From: Anastatus disparis
Taxonomy: Eukaryota; Arthropoda; Insecta; Hymenoptera; Eupelmidae
DNA: 64,000 bases
NCBI GenBank assembly: GCA_017163975.1
Contig: JAFFSR010000243.1
Location: 930,001 to 994,000 of the forward strand
Reading direction: 5' to 3'
Positions 33,322-44,420 of this stretch are shown here, in pieces; the first letter of the stretch is position 1, and each line of letters starts with the position of its first letter. Below the pieces are notes generated by a model, which searched no databases, was not told the origin of the DNA, and saw nothing but the letters and a program-made list of their open reading frames with translations. The translations under genes were made by a program, and so were the position numbers.

Positions 33322-33546
33322 TGTTGTTAAACTTTAAAACGTGAGTATTTCATCTACCTCGCTTATTACCAATTCCTCAACCTTCATACACACAGTAATA
33401 TTGCAAATTATATATTTCACGATTCAATATAAAATTTTTATTATTTTAATATTTAAAAGTATTTAGTTGCAAATTAAAATCTTTTAAATTAATATTTTAT
33501 GATTCAATATAAATTTGAATAATCAAAAAGTATCATGTTGCATAAT

Positions 33547-33764
33547 TGTTAGAATATGCGACTGCCACCTATGTCATCCCCTCCACTATATCTATACTCT
33601 TCGTATAAGAAGTAGCGGGCCTGACGGCCAGTCTTGTATGAGTCGTCTCGTGACGACCATATATTGGCGCGTTCTCCCTAATATACTTTTTATTAATAAA
33701 TATTCTTTTAATCTTAATTGTGTTTCTCTTTTATTTATTAAGATAGAAACCCAATATTCCTAAA
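33547..33764 (+). repeat. Left LTR
   Basis: Starts TGTTAGAATATGCG and ends ATTCCTAAA, so the usual CA end is missing. TTAGAATAT near the start mirrors ATATTCCTAA at the end. It contains GCGGGCCTGACGGCCAG and an AT-rich end. Confidence 0.95.
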
Positions 33765-33781
33765 GGTTATGAGCCCGAGCG
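33765..33781 (+). other. Primer binding site
   Basis: GGTTATGAGCCCGAGCG follows the LTR with no gap. Its complement reads CTCATAACC, which looks like a CAU anticodon loop rather than a tRNA 3' end. Confidence 0.5.
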
Positions 33782-35215
33782 TGTAATACATACGCTTTCC
33801 ACTGCGCGATTTAGTGATAGTGAAATTTAGAAGCGTTTTTATCGATGTGTCTTGCTTTTTCGGCGTGGGCGCGAAGTGAAATTTTTGTTTTTGATGACTG
33901 TGTTTGTATGTGCATAAAATATAAAAAGGCCTATTTTAGTGTGAATGTTCTTTTGGTGTTTTCTGTGCGCATATATGGAGCAGTGATGCGAGAAGAATTC
34001 TCGAAGGAAATGTTGTGTAAGAAAACAGCCAAACGAAAAATCAAGATGGCGGAAAATACAACAACCTCTTGTAAGAATGTCGTAACTTAGGCAGAAGAAG
34101 GTAGTAAGTATTGCCATGTTCAGGTGTGGTCATGAGTATATGACAAAGCGTGTATATTCTTTCGAATATTAATAAGATAAGAAAGAAATTTAAGTTTTCT
34201 CTAATAAAATGATGTGGCTAATGACGCGAAAAGAAAACTTAAAATATAGGAGCGGATAGTTTTAGTAAATTTAGTGTTTGAATTGAAGTGATTTTGTTAA
34301 TTTTCATTAAGTTTCTAAAAGTTGCAACAAGAAAAGAAATTTCTAAGAAAAGGTGCGGAAAAGAAATTTTAGTGTGGCGTGTTGATGTGAATTCTTGGAA
34401 TTCGACTCGTAGTGAAGCCGGTCGGCACTGGCTTGCGCATACTGGGTGTGAGCGGTGGGGGAGAGGGACTTATTAACAAGGCGCGTAGCTAACATAGTGA
34501 ATAGAAAAGAGACAGATAGTACGCGCTGCTATTCTCGATCTAATATTCGTTCTCTCTCTCTCTCTCTTGCTCTATTTATGCCTTATGTTGCGTATAGTCG
34601 TAAGCGAGCGAAGTAAAAAAATTTTGAAAATAGTTAAAGATGCAAGTATATGTAAATGTTTTTTTATACAATCAACCACATGTATATTCATACGTATGAT
34701 CATATACATGTGTAATGATAAATATTTTAAACAAATTATTTTGTTGTATTGCAAAAGAAAATGGCAATTGGTGCGAAATTTGTTAATTATTTTTAATTAT
34801 CTTATAATTATTGATTAACAAAAGTTGAAGAAAAATTTTTCCGGAATATCTGACAGATTTTTTTAAGTTAAATGCATTGATGTGTCGGTTCATTGACGTT
34901 AAGTATATACATAAAAATAAGCTTATTGTAACCTCAAAGGTTTTAAATATTTCTCGAGTAAAGAATAAAATTATTTTAATATAAACGATGTGTATGACGT
35001 GAATACTTTTATACATGGAAATAGATGGCGCGATTGGTGTAAATTTATGCATGCATGTATAAACAAGTCGATGCGTGATAATTGCAGTATAAGAAGATGG
35101 GCAAACATGCTAGCTCGTTTGTTCACTCTTAATACTTTATAATTCAAATTAATGAATTATAATTTTAGTGAATATTTTCTAATATTTATATACAAATTAA
35201 AATTAACTCCTGGTT

Positions 35216-35375
35216 GATCTAAGAGTGTGTGCTTGTTGTTCGGTATCTCATTCTTTGATCAACTTGGGTATTTGTGTGGTAGATCTTGTTGTTCGGGTCA
35301 TCATGCATCTACTCGTCTTTTAGATAGCCATACTTGTTGTTCGGTCAACTATCTTTAAGACACGAGTAACTCGGT
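35216..35375 (+). other. Hairpin cluster with CTTGTTGTTCGG loops, copy 1
   Basis: ACTCGT (35311) pairs with ACGAGT (ending 35367); inside, AGATAG pairs with CTATCT; the loop holds ACTTGTTGTTCGGTCA. Two more TTGTTGTTCGG words precede it (about 35229 and 35287), the first between GATCTA and TAGATC. Confidence 0.6.
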
Positions 35376-36519
35376 ACGCGCGCTGCATTAATGCATATGT
35401 GTATATTTAAAGCTTTATTAACACATATTGATTACAGAGTAAGGAATGGCGCGACATGAAATTGGGTGCGCTTGTTTAAATGAAGTGTGAAATATATCTT
35501 GTATTATATACTAATAATAATCCCCGAGTACTCAGCAGGAGAATATGTCGATCCAAGATAAAGATGCGGTGAATAAGAATTGAGTAAAACAGATGAGATT
35601 TTTATATAAAAATATTAAATTGATCGACATGCTTAAACAGTATTTAAATACAGTGATGTAAATATAAAGAGAAATCTAACGATTTTTTCGAATAATTATT
35701 TACACACTTGAATAAGGTAAAACTAACCTTAACCTAAAGCTGAATTTATACAGTACTTAAACAGTACTTAAATACAGCAATATAAATATAGATAAATCTA
35801 ATGATTCTTCTATTATTTTTAATGATGGTGTGATTGAAATCAGAGGGAGAAAACAACTTCTGAGCTCAAAGAAGTTTATTGGTTAAGGTGTGCATCACAA
35901 TAGACGTGAGCTTAAATGTAACCTGAGCAGTAGTTAAAGCTGATGCGAATGTATTGAGCAAATAAAAATTTATAAAGCTTTTACAATCTATTTATGAGAA
36001 TTATGTTGCATAAATTACGAGAGTGAATAATATAGTGAAAATTTTATAAAGATCTTAATAGAAATCTAATTAATGGTGAGAAGTTTATATTACAACAGGA
36101 GCGTAAATGATGCGAATATTATAAATCTTTCTTGTAAATTTTTTTTATATAATTAAGGGATTATTTAATTATTTCAGCCCTTTAGATAAAAGTATCTAAT
36201 CAAGTTAAAGTTTGAATTTAAAGTTTTAAAAATAAATTTGAAGTTTGAATTCAATTTTTTTAAAAGTTAAATTTAAAATCTGAATTTATTTATAAAGTTT
36301 TGAATGTGAAAGGTCATTACATATTAATTAGTAAAATAAGATGTCAATGTTTTTATGATTTTGGTCTTCTGACTTAAAATCAAGTATTTTATCAAATGAA
36401 TTTACAATAATTTTTTTTAATTAAAAAATTAAAATTTTAAAACCTAGAGAAGGATTTAGTGAATTATTAATGACAAACATAAGTAAATTCATACACTTGA
36501 AAGATTTAGTAGAAACTAG

Positions 36520-36612
36520 TGTTGTTCGGATCATCATGCATCTACTCGTCTTTTGGGAATAGCCATACTTGTTGTTCGGTCAACTATCCCTAAGACACGA
36601 GTAAGTCGGTAA
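36520..36612 (+). other. Hairpin with CTTGTTGTTCGG loop, copy 2
   Basis: Same layout as copy 1: ACTCGT (36544) with ACGAGT (ending 36602), the same loop. The inner stem differs in a paired way (GGG with CCC instead of AGA with TCT). It is preceded by TGTTGTTCGGATCATCATGC as in copy 1. Confidence 0.65.
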
Positions 36613-39600
36613 TTTATTTTAAATTTAAATAAAAATTATAAATGCGAGAAAAGAACCTATATGATTGTGTTATATTGTTGGTAAAACAACAACTGTTAAT
36701 TAATGTGAAAATTTTATGACATTAGAAATTGTAAAAATACCTCTGATGCGATTTTCTTGGCAAAGAAAGAAAAGAAAATGGTATTTTAAAATATTGTCAC
36801 ATTAATCGAATATATTATTCAAACAATATAATTTGTTTTTGAAAAGTACTTGAAATAAGAGTACATAATTTGAATAATTTTAAATAAATTATTATGCAAC
36901 ATAAAGCTAAGCAAAATCAAGTCTTTGGTGCGGGATCAGGAGTGTTAACGGTGTGAACTGCAATCTTGCAGATCAAATAATGAAATGCTATACGAGTATT
37001 AGGCGAGAGGACGCTAGCGACAATTGTCTTAATTTCAATAAGATATATTGTATTATAAATACAATATATTTGGCACTCATATATCTCTATATTGTCTTAT
37101 GATGCCAACATCTCAAGTTTACAAAATAAACGTAATTACCTTCGATGCGACAGCAAGTTTTTAAATAAACAATCACTAGCTTAGATGTGAATAAAAGTTA
37201 TATTATAATCATATACCACGTTTGCAGATGCGAAAAGAAAGACAAGTAATGACAATGATGTGGTTAAAGCCAAGCTAGGCAATTGTAATTAAAATAAAAT
37301 AAAATGAAATCTTATAAATGTATTCATTTGCAAAAACAATAATACTAAGCAGACTTTCAACGAATGGCGTGTTTATAAAAAGTGTGGATATAATAATGTG
37401 ACCCAACAAATAGAAACATACTGCTTCGCTAACAAAATTGTTTTTGTGAATAATATTTTTAATTGAAACAAGTTTAGGTGTGAGTGTAAATTTAATAAAT
37501 TTTAAAATCTATGAGTTGAATCAAGGTGTGATTAAATAAGTGATTAAAAATGAAGTAGTGAACTTGAAGACAGAGGGAGTAGAAAATAAATATATTTAAA
37601 ATAAAAAATGATATATTGAATTTTAGACAAAACATCTTGGTTTAAAATTTAAAAGAAAACATTTCTTACTGAAGTTCACATAACTGAGTTAAACTATTTA
37701 TTAAGATAGTGAAAAAGATTGAAATATTTAAATTGCGTTTTTAAGAAATATATTTGTCTGGCGTGTATCATAAATAATCCTGAATTATTAATTCAGAAAT
37801 TAATAATCATGATTTCAGGCGCGACAATTAAAATTATTATTTAATGAAGTTATTTTACTGAACTTGAATAAGGTCTAACTCGAAGTTGATAATATTATTA
37901 CTCGGAATGTTTTAAATAAATTCACTTTAATGAAGTGAAAAATAATTCAATTTAAATAAAATTAATGTATTGTTTAAAGATGCGATAATAAATACAGACA
38001 AATTAAAATTAGCTGTTTCCGATGCGTTTAATCAAGGCGTGATAAAAATTATTAATAAATGGAATGGCAGGAAAAAAAATTACCTTTTATAAATGCCAAA
38101 TCTTCATATTATTATTTGGAATTGAAAATTTGATAATATAAATGAATTACCTATAACAGAGGTAACTGATGATGCGTCTTCTTTTATAGAAAAATACAAA
38201 AGTTTTAAACAATAACAGGTCATTAGTATACCATGTAAGTTTGGTTGTGAATCTAATACCTACTGGTAAAGCTAAATTTTCTATTAATAGTGAATTGATC
38301 GAAGCGTTATTTAATAATTAAATATCAAACTACAAGGTGTGTAAAATCGTGAATTTGGACAAATTGTCGTTTAATTATACATTCAATTTAAATATAAATT
38401 CAGTTTGAAATATAAACAGCAAATTCACTGTTGCTTGAAAATGTGTGTTAAAAATTACCATAATTTTTATTAGGGCGTGATACTAAAATACGTTATTTTC
38501 TATCTCAATACAGAATAGAATACACTGGTCAATATACACAAAAGTGTTATACAAACTTGGTGCGGAATTGAAATAAGTGTGTTTTGATATATCAGTACAT
38601 AATAATTCGGTAGATAGTTTTAACTAAGCTATTAAACAGAATGTAAGAACTTTTATGTACGATGTTTAATTACTTAAAAGTGTATGAGTTATAAGATTAT
38701 AATGTATGCACATAACCATACACGATATAAGTCAGATAATAAAATTGTTTTAGAAAAGTTTGCATCTTATTACAATTTTAATGTTATTCAATTGAAGGAT
38801 TCAGATGCGTTAAATCCATAAAGGTCCAGATTTCAGAAATGAAAACAGGCGAGTCTTTTCAGTAGGATATATATCTACAGGTTATCAATTTCTTAAATCC
38901 AAAATGGGAGAAATGTTGTAAGAAAAGAGATGCGAGATATAATGAAAATCATTACATGATGCTTTATATAACAAATGTTAAATAAAAGATTACTTGACAA
39001 GTTGTTAAGAAATCGATAAAGATTAATGATTTGATGATTGTTAAAGAAACATGGTAAATTTGATCCTAAATATTATTAGAATCAGAGGGAGAGTTAAAAC
39101 CCAAAAGGTGCGGCAAATCTTGTTAAAATAATGCTTAAGTCTCGGTGCGTGAATCAATCAATATTAAATGTTTCAAAATTATGCAAGTTGATAACAAAAT
39201 TAAATATGACAACTATCAAGCAAATTTCTTAATGGAAAAGAAATCAGATGCGAATAATAAAACAGATGTGATTCAGCATATGTTATTAAAATAGTGTTTG
39301 AAACAAGTAGTTGAAACAAACTGAAATTGTGCTCGCTGCAAATAAACCAGGTGCGCAAAGAGAGTTAGCTTTGGTAAGCAGTGTTAGATTGAAGATTCAA
39401 TCTTGTAAATATAAAATCAAGCTTTAGGCTTAAAAATGACCTAACAAATAAAATAATGTCCAAGCTAATAAAATTGTTTCAAACAAGTGTATAAGGAAAA
39501 TTAAGCAGTGAGAAATTGAGCACAAGATTTAATTTGATATAAGTGATTCTTAAAGAATGAAACTTATATAAATTTTGATGAGCTTATGCTTCTATAACAA

Positions 39601-40662
39601 AAGTAGCTCTGGTGTGTGCTATTATAAGAATGTCTGTGTAAATCAGATAAAGGCTGTATTTCAAATGGAAAATAGATGAGAGCATTTGTATGAAAATACC
39701 AGAAGGTGTGTATTGTACTGGTTAAATTAGTTAAGGACTGTAAATTGTGAATGATTTCCACATATCAAGTCTAATCAATAAAATAATAAATATCTAAGTA
39801 GCACTGAGTGCAGGTATGCAAATACTCAGAGATCATGGTTTATCTCTATGGCGCGATAATGATAAGTTATTGAAGATTATCGTTACAAACAGATGACACT
39901 TTGCTGATAAGCAATCATTCTATAAAATTAAAGGCGTGCAAACTAATCTAAGTTCTAATGTGAAATCAAGAATATGATATACAGAAAAGTTATGATCAAT
40001 TTACTATATCTAGAAGGTGTGATAAGACTAGATATTAGTTACACAATAAAAGTATTAAATTAAAATAAATTACATTCAACAGAATATGATTGAATTAATG
40101 AAAAGAGTATCTCGATGCGTAAAAGGTGCTAGGTCACTGGGTTTAACTTCTAACAGTTCGAGTATCGAAATTCAGATCTTTTCTTATGTGAACTTTACTG
40201 ATAATTGAAAATTTTTGAGTGTGTCATTTTTGTTATTTGGTGAGTTTACAGCTTCTGTACAATAGATCCTGCATTGTCTTTCTTACGTGCTAGAAAGAAT
40301 ACGGTGTGACAAATAAAACCAACTAAGAAATGTAGATTTATGATTCTTTAATGTATTAATTAAAGAAATTGCTTATGTCTTGATGCGATGACGCGATAAA
40401 AATGTAGATGTGTGTGTTTAAACGAATAGAGGCAATTAACTGCAGTACGTGATTAAAACGTGACATCACATTATTGAAAACGTGAGACTAAAATTAATAA
40501 AATTTAAATTGGCGCGTTGTAGAAAACAAATCGCAGTGATGTGTGCAAGACTTCTGACGTTTGACGGGCGCGAAGTTTTTAAATTATAATTTTAAATATT
40601 TTGTTTAATTATTTTGTTCACAGGAAGCAACAGAGTGGATGAGTTATTCCATAGGGTCAGCC

Positions 40663-40671
40663 GAGAGGGAG
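40663..40671 (+). other. Polypurine tract
   Basis: GAGAGGGAG directly before the right LTR. The octamer AGAGGGAG also occurs at 35842, 37572 and 39084 inside the element. Confidence 0.75.
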
Positions 40672-40889
40672 TGTTAGAATATGCGACTGCCACCTATGTC
40701 ATCCCCTCCACTATATCTATACTCTTCGTATAAGAAGTAGCGGGCCTGACGGCCAGTCTTGTATGAGTCGTCTCGTGACGACCTTATATTGGCGCGTTCT
40801 CCCTAATATACTTTTTATTAATAAATATTCTTTTAATCTTAATTGTGTTTCTCTTTTATTTATTAAGATAGAAACCCAATATTCCTAAA
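40672..40889 (+). repeat. Right LTR
   Basis: Same 218 bases as the left LTR except one A/T difference in GACGACCWTATATTGG. Followed by the target copy ATAAT. Confidence 0.95.
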
Positions 40890-40894
40890 ATAAT

Positions 40895-41877
40895 GTATAT
40901 TTAAAATTTTTTAATATCGATTAAAATATTTTTCATCCCCACTCTAAATTTAGGGGTCAGTAACCCTTCAGTTTATCCTCACTCTAAATTTCTAGGTGGG
41001 GGATAAGTGACCCTTCAGTTGTTTGGGTACCATGCCTAACAAGCCCCTACTTCACCTTCTCAGAGGTCATTGACCCACTGGTCTGTAACCTTTGGGGTGG
41101 TGGAGTGGAGGTTTGTTTTGACGGTCTATGGTGCCCCTATAACTACTAACGATTTAGATGAAACTTAGTAGACTTGTCCGGAATCACACTAGAAAAAAGA
41201 ATAAAAATAATTTGTTTACCCACAAGATGGAAAAAAATTCTTCTCATGAAGGCTTTGAATACATAAATTTGGCTTCGAAAATCAAAATGGAGTTCAAACT
41301 CAATTTTACTGTTGTTTGACCCTTTCTAATACCTACAACTCAAAACAATTTCGTTGAACTTTTTTTCCGAATCCAAAATAAAAAGTTTAGCTATTTTAAA
41401 GAAAACAGTGGACCTTTTTTATTTATTTTGGTTATTGGGTTATTGGGTTTTGGTTATTTGGGTTATTGGGTTATTGGGTTATTAGGGCATTGTTATCATA
41501 TTATTATTAACCTTACCCTTGCCCGATCATTTGTGTGCATAGATGAAGAAAATGATAAATTGGACCCCTACATGACTTTGGAGGGGTCAACCGCACCCCA
41601 CACATAATATCTTATCTGAACGTAGAATTTCTTGCTCTTTTCAAGTCTTGGATAAAAAATGGAGATTCCTATCCAAAAAATCACTTTGACCTTTAAATGA
41701 CCTTGAAAATAAATCTCAAGGTGAAAACTAATTAAATAGAAAGATAGCCTCCATTGTCCTGAATAACTTTTGTCTGAACAATTTTTTTATACAACACCAA
41801 TTGTCGAAAATATCTCGGTGGTTTCTTTAAAATGGGACACCCTGTATATATATATATATATATATATACATATATGT
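40895..41877. other. Non-coding region with short repeats
   Basis: Two imperfect copies of a roughly 60-bp unit with CACTCTAAATTT and CCCTTCAGTT (40935-41020). GGGACACCCTGTATA near 41834 abuts a TA run (41842-41875); this word is common at MITE ends in insects. No gene seen. Confidence 0.4.
41421..41487 (+). repeat. Interstitial TTATTGGG repeat
   Basis: About eight units, mostly TTATTGGG with variants TTATTTGGG, TTTTGG and TTATTAGGG. I recall TTATTGGG as a telomeric unit in some Hymenoptera; this is from memory. The sequence itself shows only a short, degenerate run. Confidence 0.6.
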
Positions 41878-42826
41878 GGGACATTTCACACCATTTGCAA
41901 GAGCAGAAAAATAAAAATCTCTGAAACTCTAAAAATATATTCATTTTGTTACCAATCATATGTAAAAAAATTTCCAAGAATTTAGATTAGAAGGATCAAG
42001 AGCTATAGATCCTTGAAATTTGGAAATTTTTCAAAATTTTTTGAAAAGTCCTAACTCAATCATTTTTTTCCCTGAATTCCTGATGTTTTAGAGAAAAATT
42101 CATAAGATACTTCTTGTTGTAAATGAAGAGAAGAGTTAGCATGATTCTTTACGGACCTGAATTTTGAAGTTTCCTATTGGTTCTTATATGTATTACATGG
42201 TAATTGAAATCACTCATTGTTCGCCACTTCAGAAATTTCTCTTCGCGGGCTTATTTCTTTTTATTTAACATGAACTTTAAAATGAATTTCTCATCATGTA
42301 AGCCAGAACCATCAATAAGGACATATGACAGATTAAAATATGTATTTTCATGTATGATTTATTTTCAATATAAAAATTAATCATACATGAAAATATACAT
42401 TTATATGCAATATCAAAAATAAATCATACATGAAAACATATATTTCCGATTGTCATAACTCTCTATTGGTGGCTTTTTCTTACACAATCAAAAATTTATT
42501 TTGGAGGTTATAAAATAAGTTAATAACCAATAGAAAACTTTAAAATTCAGATCTGTAAAAAATCATGCTAACTCTCCTCTTAATTTACAACAAGAAGAAT
42601 TCTTATGAATTTCTCTCTAAAAAATCAGTATTCAGAAAAAAAATCATAAAGTTGGTACTTTTCTAAAAATTTTGAAAAATTTCCAAATTTTAAAGATCTA
42701 TGGCTCTTTTTCCTTACAATCTAAACCCTTGAAAACTTTTTTAAACATTTTGGGTAACAAACAGAATATATTCTCTGAGTTTGAACGATTTTTATTTTTT
42801 CGCCCTTTCAGTTGGTTTGAAATGTC

Positions 42827-42828
<2 letters not shown>
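41878..42828. mobile_element. Long foldback element with TA-run flanks
   Basis: The arms, about 300-450 bp each, are inverted copies (GGGACATTTCACACC at the left, GGTTTGAAATGTCCC at the right; GAGTTAGCATGATT in one arm and AATCATGCTAACTC in the other). TA microsatellites border both ends; the right one extends to about 42914. No coding capacity. Confidence 0.8.
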
Positions 42829-42923
<95 letters not shown>

Positions 42924-43174
42924 ATTGCCGAAAATAATCATTTTTTATCGTTATATTATTTTTGTAAATTTCATTATTATTTATTTATCATATAACAATT
43001 ATTTCATAGCATTTTCCATAATTTCTTTTATTTTTCAGCTTTTAAAGTAAAATGGCAGTAAATTAAATTAGTTAATATGAAAGCAATTCTTTTGTGAATA
43101 TCTTTGAAAAAAGTTCATTAAAAATGAATTAAAATTCTTAAAAAAATTTAATTTTTGATAATGGTTTTGACTGA

Positions 43175-43270
43175 CTAGGAGAGTATCACATCTCCGAATC
43201 ACGGATTTTACTCAAAGTTTGTGATAAGTTTCCAAATGTCAAAATATCTGGAGTTGTGATACTCTCCTAG
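43175..43270. mobile_element. 96-bp MITE of the CYAGGAGAGTGTC family
   Basis: Begins CTAGGAGAGTATCACATC and ends with its inverse. TGA flanks both sides (43172-43174, 43271-43273). Smallest member of the family here. Confidence 0.85.
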
Positions 43271-43399
43271 TGAGAAAGATAAATTTAAGAGGAGGCCGTA
43301 TAGTTCTATCCTTATCTAATCTAAATTTTCTTTATTATTAATAAATTAAATATTGTTATACAAAAGTAGGGGATTAGCCCAATAGATTTCAGGACGGAT

Positions 43400-43628
43400 T
43401 TGAACTCAGCTTTCATTTAAAAAAAGGTTTAAGCTTCTAGCTAATAATGCTGAGAAACTATAAGCGTTTGAAAATCTAGTAACTTTTTTAGTGATTTTCT
43501 TTAATAGCTTGTAACTGAGGAAATATTGAGCGTTATCCTCTAAAATTTTCGCTTTCTTCATATTTCTGCATCTAAAAAATATTCACAAAATTTGAGCAAA
43601 ACGGTGACCCGAAGGTGAAACACTCTCC
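43400..43628. mobile_element. 3' half copy of the same MITE family
   Basis: Matches the right half of the element at 47161 (AGCTTCTAGCTA, GAGGAAATATTGAGCGTT-like, GTGACCCGAAGGTG, CACTCTCCTTG). The left end is missing. Confidence 0.65.
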
Positions 43629-43639
43629 TTGTAAGATAA

Positions 43640-44420
43640 CAAAATGGCAATTCAAGAAAACAATGAGTACTGATAAATTGGAATAAATACGTGCGAATAA
43701 GGCTCTACGCAAAAGCGAAGCTTATATAGAAATTAAAGAAAAACAACTGAAAGAATATGAAGAAAAATTAGAAAATACTAAGAAAACAAAATTGAAATGC
43801 AAGGAAACAATGAGTACTGATAAATTGGAACAAATACGTGCGAATGAAGCTTTACATAAGAAAGAAGATTTTATAAAAATCAAAGGAAAACCACTGAAAA
43901 AATATGAAGAAAAATTAGAAAATACTAAGATAACGAAATGGAAATTCAAGGAAACAATGAGTACTGATAAATTGGAACAAATACCTGCGAACAAGGCTTT
44001 ACGTAAAAAAGAAGCTTATATAAGAATTAAAGAATAAAAACCAAAATAATATGAAAAAAAATTAGAAAATACTTAGATACCAAATTGAAATTCAAGGAAA
44101 AAATGAGTGTTAATTGATTAGTACAAATACGTGCGAATGAAGCTTTACGTAAAAAAGAAGATTATCTAAAAATTAAGGAAAAACAACCTAATAAATATAA
44201 AGAAAAATTAAAAAATACTAAAATAACAAAAATGAAATTAAAGATAAATAAGGGTACTGATAAAATGGAACAAATACGTACAAATGAAGCTATACGTAAG
44301 AAAAAAGCTTACATAAAAATGGAAGAAAAACCACCAAATAATTATAAAAAAAATTGAAAATATTCAGATATAAAAAATAAAATCAATTGAAAATAGAGAT
44401 ACTAATAAATTTAAAAAATT
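43640..44420 (+). pseudogene. Tandem 147-bp coding repeats at the start of a degenerate Helitron
   Basis: Five to six units with a period of 146-148 bases (copies of ATGAGTACTGATAAATTGGA at 43663, 43809, 43957, 44103, and a weaker one at 44250). Each encodes STDKLEQIRANEALRKKE followed by a Lys/Glu-rich segment, a coiled-coil-like repeat of about 48 residues. Repeated charged units precede the Rep region in some insect Helitrons. Stops and shifts break the frame between units, though two consecutive units (43792-44037) are open. Confidence 0.65.

Larger units (their letters stand above)
18480..33546 (+). mobile_element. Polinton/Maverick, decayed, right side interrupted by an LTR element
   Basis: The defining Polinton set is present: protein-primed PolB, retroviral-type integrase, FtsK-like packaging ATPase, adenovirus-type protease, and double and single jelly-roll capsid proteins. 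GC content is visibly higher than in the flanks. No terminal inverted repeats could be matched by eye, so the limits are approximate. The right part may continue after the LTR element, past 40894. Most genes carry stops or indels; those at 24625 and from 31353 onward are open. Confidence 0.9.
33840..40571 (+). other. Strand-specific GRYGYG hexamer array through the LTR element interior
   Basis: By eye I count about 65 matches to G-R-Y-G-Y-G (GATGCG, GGTGTG, GGCGTG, GGTGCG, GGCGCG, GATGTG, a few GACGYG) on the plus strand and none to CRCRYC, its complement. Spacing is irregular, near 100 bases on average, in otherwise A/T-rich DNA. A stretch from about 36140 to 36730 lacks them. No open frames accompany them. 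Confidence 0.75.
33547..40889 (+). mobile_element. Non-coding LTR retroelement (LARD-like), recently inserted
   Basis: Two 218-bp LTRs (33547-33764, 40672-40889) differ at one base. ATAAT flanks both sides (33542-33546, 40890-40894). The left LTR is followed at once by GGTTATGAGCCCGAGCG, and the right one is preceded by GAGAGGGAG (polypurine tract). The 6.9-kb interior has no open frame above about 92 codons and no recognisable gag or pol, so it must depend on another element's proteins. A 5-bp target duplication and a primer site resembling the complement of a methionine-tRNA anticodon arm fit Copia-type elements that prime from a tRNA fragment; this is inference. Confidence 0.9.

Noticed and set aside
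33839..34117. Short open frames inside the LTR element as genes
   Set aside because: No frame exceeds about 92 codons, none resembles gag or pol, and both strands show similar chance frames.
41834..41850. GGGACACCCTGTATA as the end of a complete element
   Set aside because: No matching opposite end was found, so I list it only as a word common at insect MITE ends.
42672..42995. Open frame of 107 codons with a long Ile-Tyr run
   Set aside because: It is translation of the TA microsatellite and an arm of the foldback element.
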